Of a stretch of DNA of 5,977 bases, positions 5,332 through 5,977 are shown in pieces. The stretch covers positions 1 to 5,977 of the forward strand of contig JALVOR010000108.1 in NCBI GenBank assembly GCA_027026295.1. The letters run 5' to 3'. The stretch comes from Anaerolineales bacterium. Its GTDB lineage: Bacteria > Chloroflexota > Anaerolineae > Anaerolineales > DRMV01. Within the stretch, counting starts at the first letter, position 1. Every line of letters begins with the position of its first letter. The notes beneath the pieces were generated by a model, which did no database searches, was not told the origin of the DNA, and saw nothing but the letters and a program-made list of their open reading frames with translations. The position numbers and the translations under genes are program-made.

Positions 5332-5977
5332 ATGTACAAAACACACACCTGCGGCGAACTACGCGCCGAGCACGTTGGTCAGGAAGTTACCCTTGCAGGC
5401 TGGGTTCACCGCCGCCGCGACCACGGCGGCGTGACTTTCATCGACCTGCGAGACCGCTTCGGGCTGGTGCAAGTCGTTGCCGACGAAGCCACCCACCCCG
5501 AAGCCCACAAAGCCCTCGAAGCCGCCCGCAACGAATGGGTGTTGCAGGTCAAAGGGCGCGTCCGCCGCCGCCCCGCCGGTTCCGAAAACCCCAATCTCCC
5601 CACCGGCGAAATCGAGGTGGAAGTCTTCGCGGTTTCCGTGCTCAACCCCGCCAAGCCCACGCCCTTCACCATCAACAAAGACGACGGAGTTGACGAGCAC
5701 ATCCGCCTGAAATACCGCTACCTCGACCTGCGCCGAGAAAACATGCGCCACAACATCGAACTGCGGCACCGGGTGGTCAAATTCATCCGCGATTACCTCG
5801 ACCGCCACGGCTTCCTGGAAATCGAAACCCCCATCCTTTTCAAATCCACCCCCGAAGGCGCGCGCGATTACCTCGTGCCTTCGCGCGTGCATCCGGGCGA
5901 ATTCTATGCCCTGCCGCAATCGCCCCAGCAACTCAAGCAACTGCTCATGGTGGGCGGCATTGAACGCTACTTCCAAC
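5332..5977 (+). CDS. aspS: Aspartyl-tRNA synthetase, N-terminal part (cut by window end)
   Basis: Only the first 215 codons of a protein usually near 590 residues are present. The class II enzyme attaches aspartate to tRNA in the cytoplasm. Residues 1 to about 105 form the OB-fold anticodon-binding domain ([20 protein letters not shown] at 23-42, TGEIEVEV at 91-98). The catalytic domain begins after KYRYLDLRR (127-135), with motif 1 around 155-168 ending FLEIETPIL (invariant Pro167). The signatures [14 protein letters not shown] (172-185) and [15 protein letters not shown] (192-206) include the Gln199 and Lys202 expected to contact aspartate. Motifs 2 and 3 and the bacterial GAD insertion would lie beyond the window. 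The start is set by AGGAGGT 8 nt upstream. His31 and the segment RPAGSENPN (80-88) are of the kind seen in non-discriminating bacterial AspRS. It is transcribed divergently from the cyclase. Confidence 0.97.
   Translation, partial: MYKTHTCGELRAEHVGQEVTLAGWVHRRRDHGGVTFIDLRDRFGLVQVVADEATHPEAHKALEAARNEWVLQVKGRVRRRPAGSENPNLPTGEIEVEVFAVSVLNPAKPTPFTINKDDGVDEHIRLKYRYLDLRRENMRHNIELRHRVVKFIRDYLDRHGFLEIETPILFKSTPEGARDYLVPSRVHPGEFYALPQSPQQLKQLLMVGGIERYFQ

Noticed and set aside
5359..5976. Minus-strand open frame of 205 codons reaching the window end
   Set aside because: Antisense to aspS, which is unambiguous by its class II signatures.

Overview
The window is about 6 kb of GC-rich bacterial chromosome with ordinary housekeeping and signalling genes and one short repeat element. 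The best guess for the organism is a Chloroflexota bacterium, probably an Anaerolineae-like lineage. This rests on the lactate-dehydrogenase-like malate dehydrogenase paired with a mitochondrial-type citrate synthase, a CHASE2 adenylate cyclase, and degenerate GCGGAT / GTGTC-type repeats between genes. It is an inference from gene style, not a database result.

Layout. Positions 1-164 are the leader of a plus-strand TCA-cycle pair: malate dehydrogenase (165-1100), then citrate synthase (1170-2465). A strong GC hairpin sits in the 69-nt gap between them, and a textbook intrinsic terminator follows at 2495-2528. Two minus-strand genes converge on that terminator. The nearer is a 101-residue double zinc-binding protein of unknown function (2637-2942). 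The farther is an intact membrane adenylate cyclase with an extracytoplasmic CHASE2 sensor (3306-5147). The 363-nt gap between these two holds a candidate miniature inverted-repeat element of 237 bp (3034-3270), with perfect 14-bp terminal inverted repeats and a central hairpin. From 5332 to the window end runs the first 215 codons of aspartyl-tRNA synthetase, transcribed divergently from the cyclase.

How the genes work together. Malate dehydrogenase makes oxaloacetate and citrate synthase condenses it with acetyl-CoA, so the first two genes encode consecutive reactions and are probably co-expressed. The cyclase would turn an unknown extracytoplasmic signal into cAMP. Nothing in the window shows which pathway it controls, and adjacency to the TCA genes is not evidence of a link. 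AspRS belongs to translation. Its N-terminal anticodon-binding domain carries residues associated with non-discriminating enzymes, which would also make Asp-tRNAAsn for the GatCAB amidotransferase route.

I see no CRISPR array, tRNA, rRNA, phage module, toxin-antitoxin pair or defence system. The least ordinary items are the inverted-repeat element and the unclassified zinc protein.
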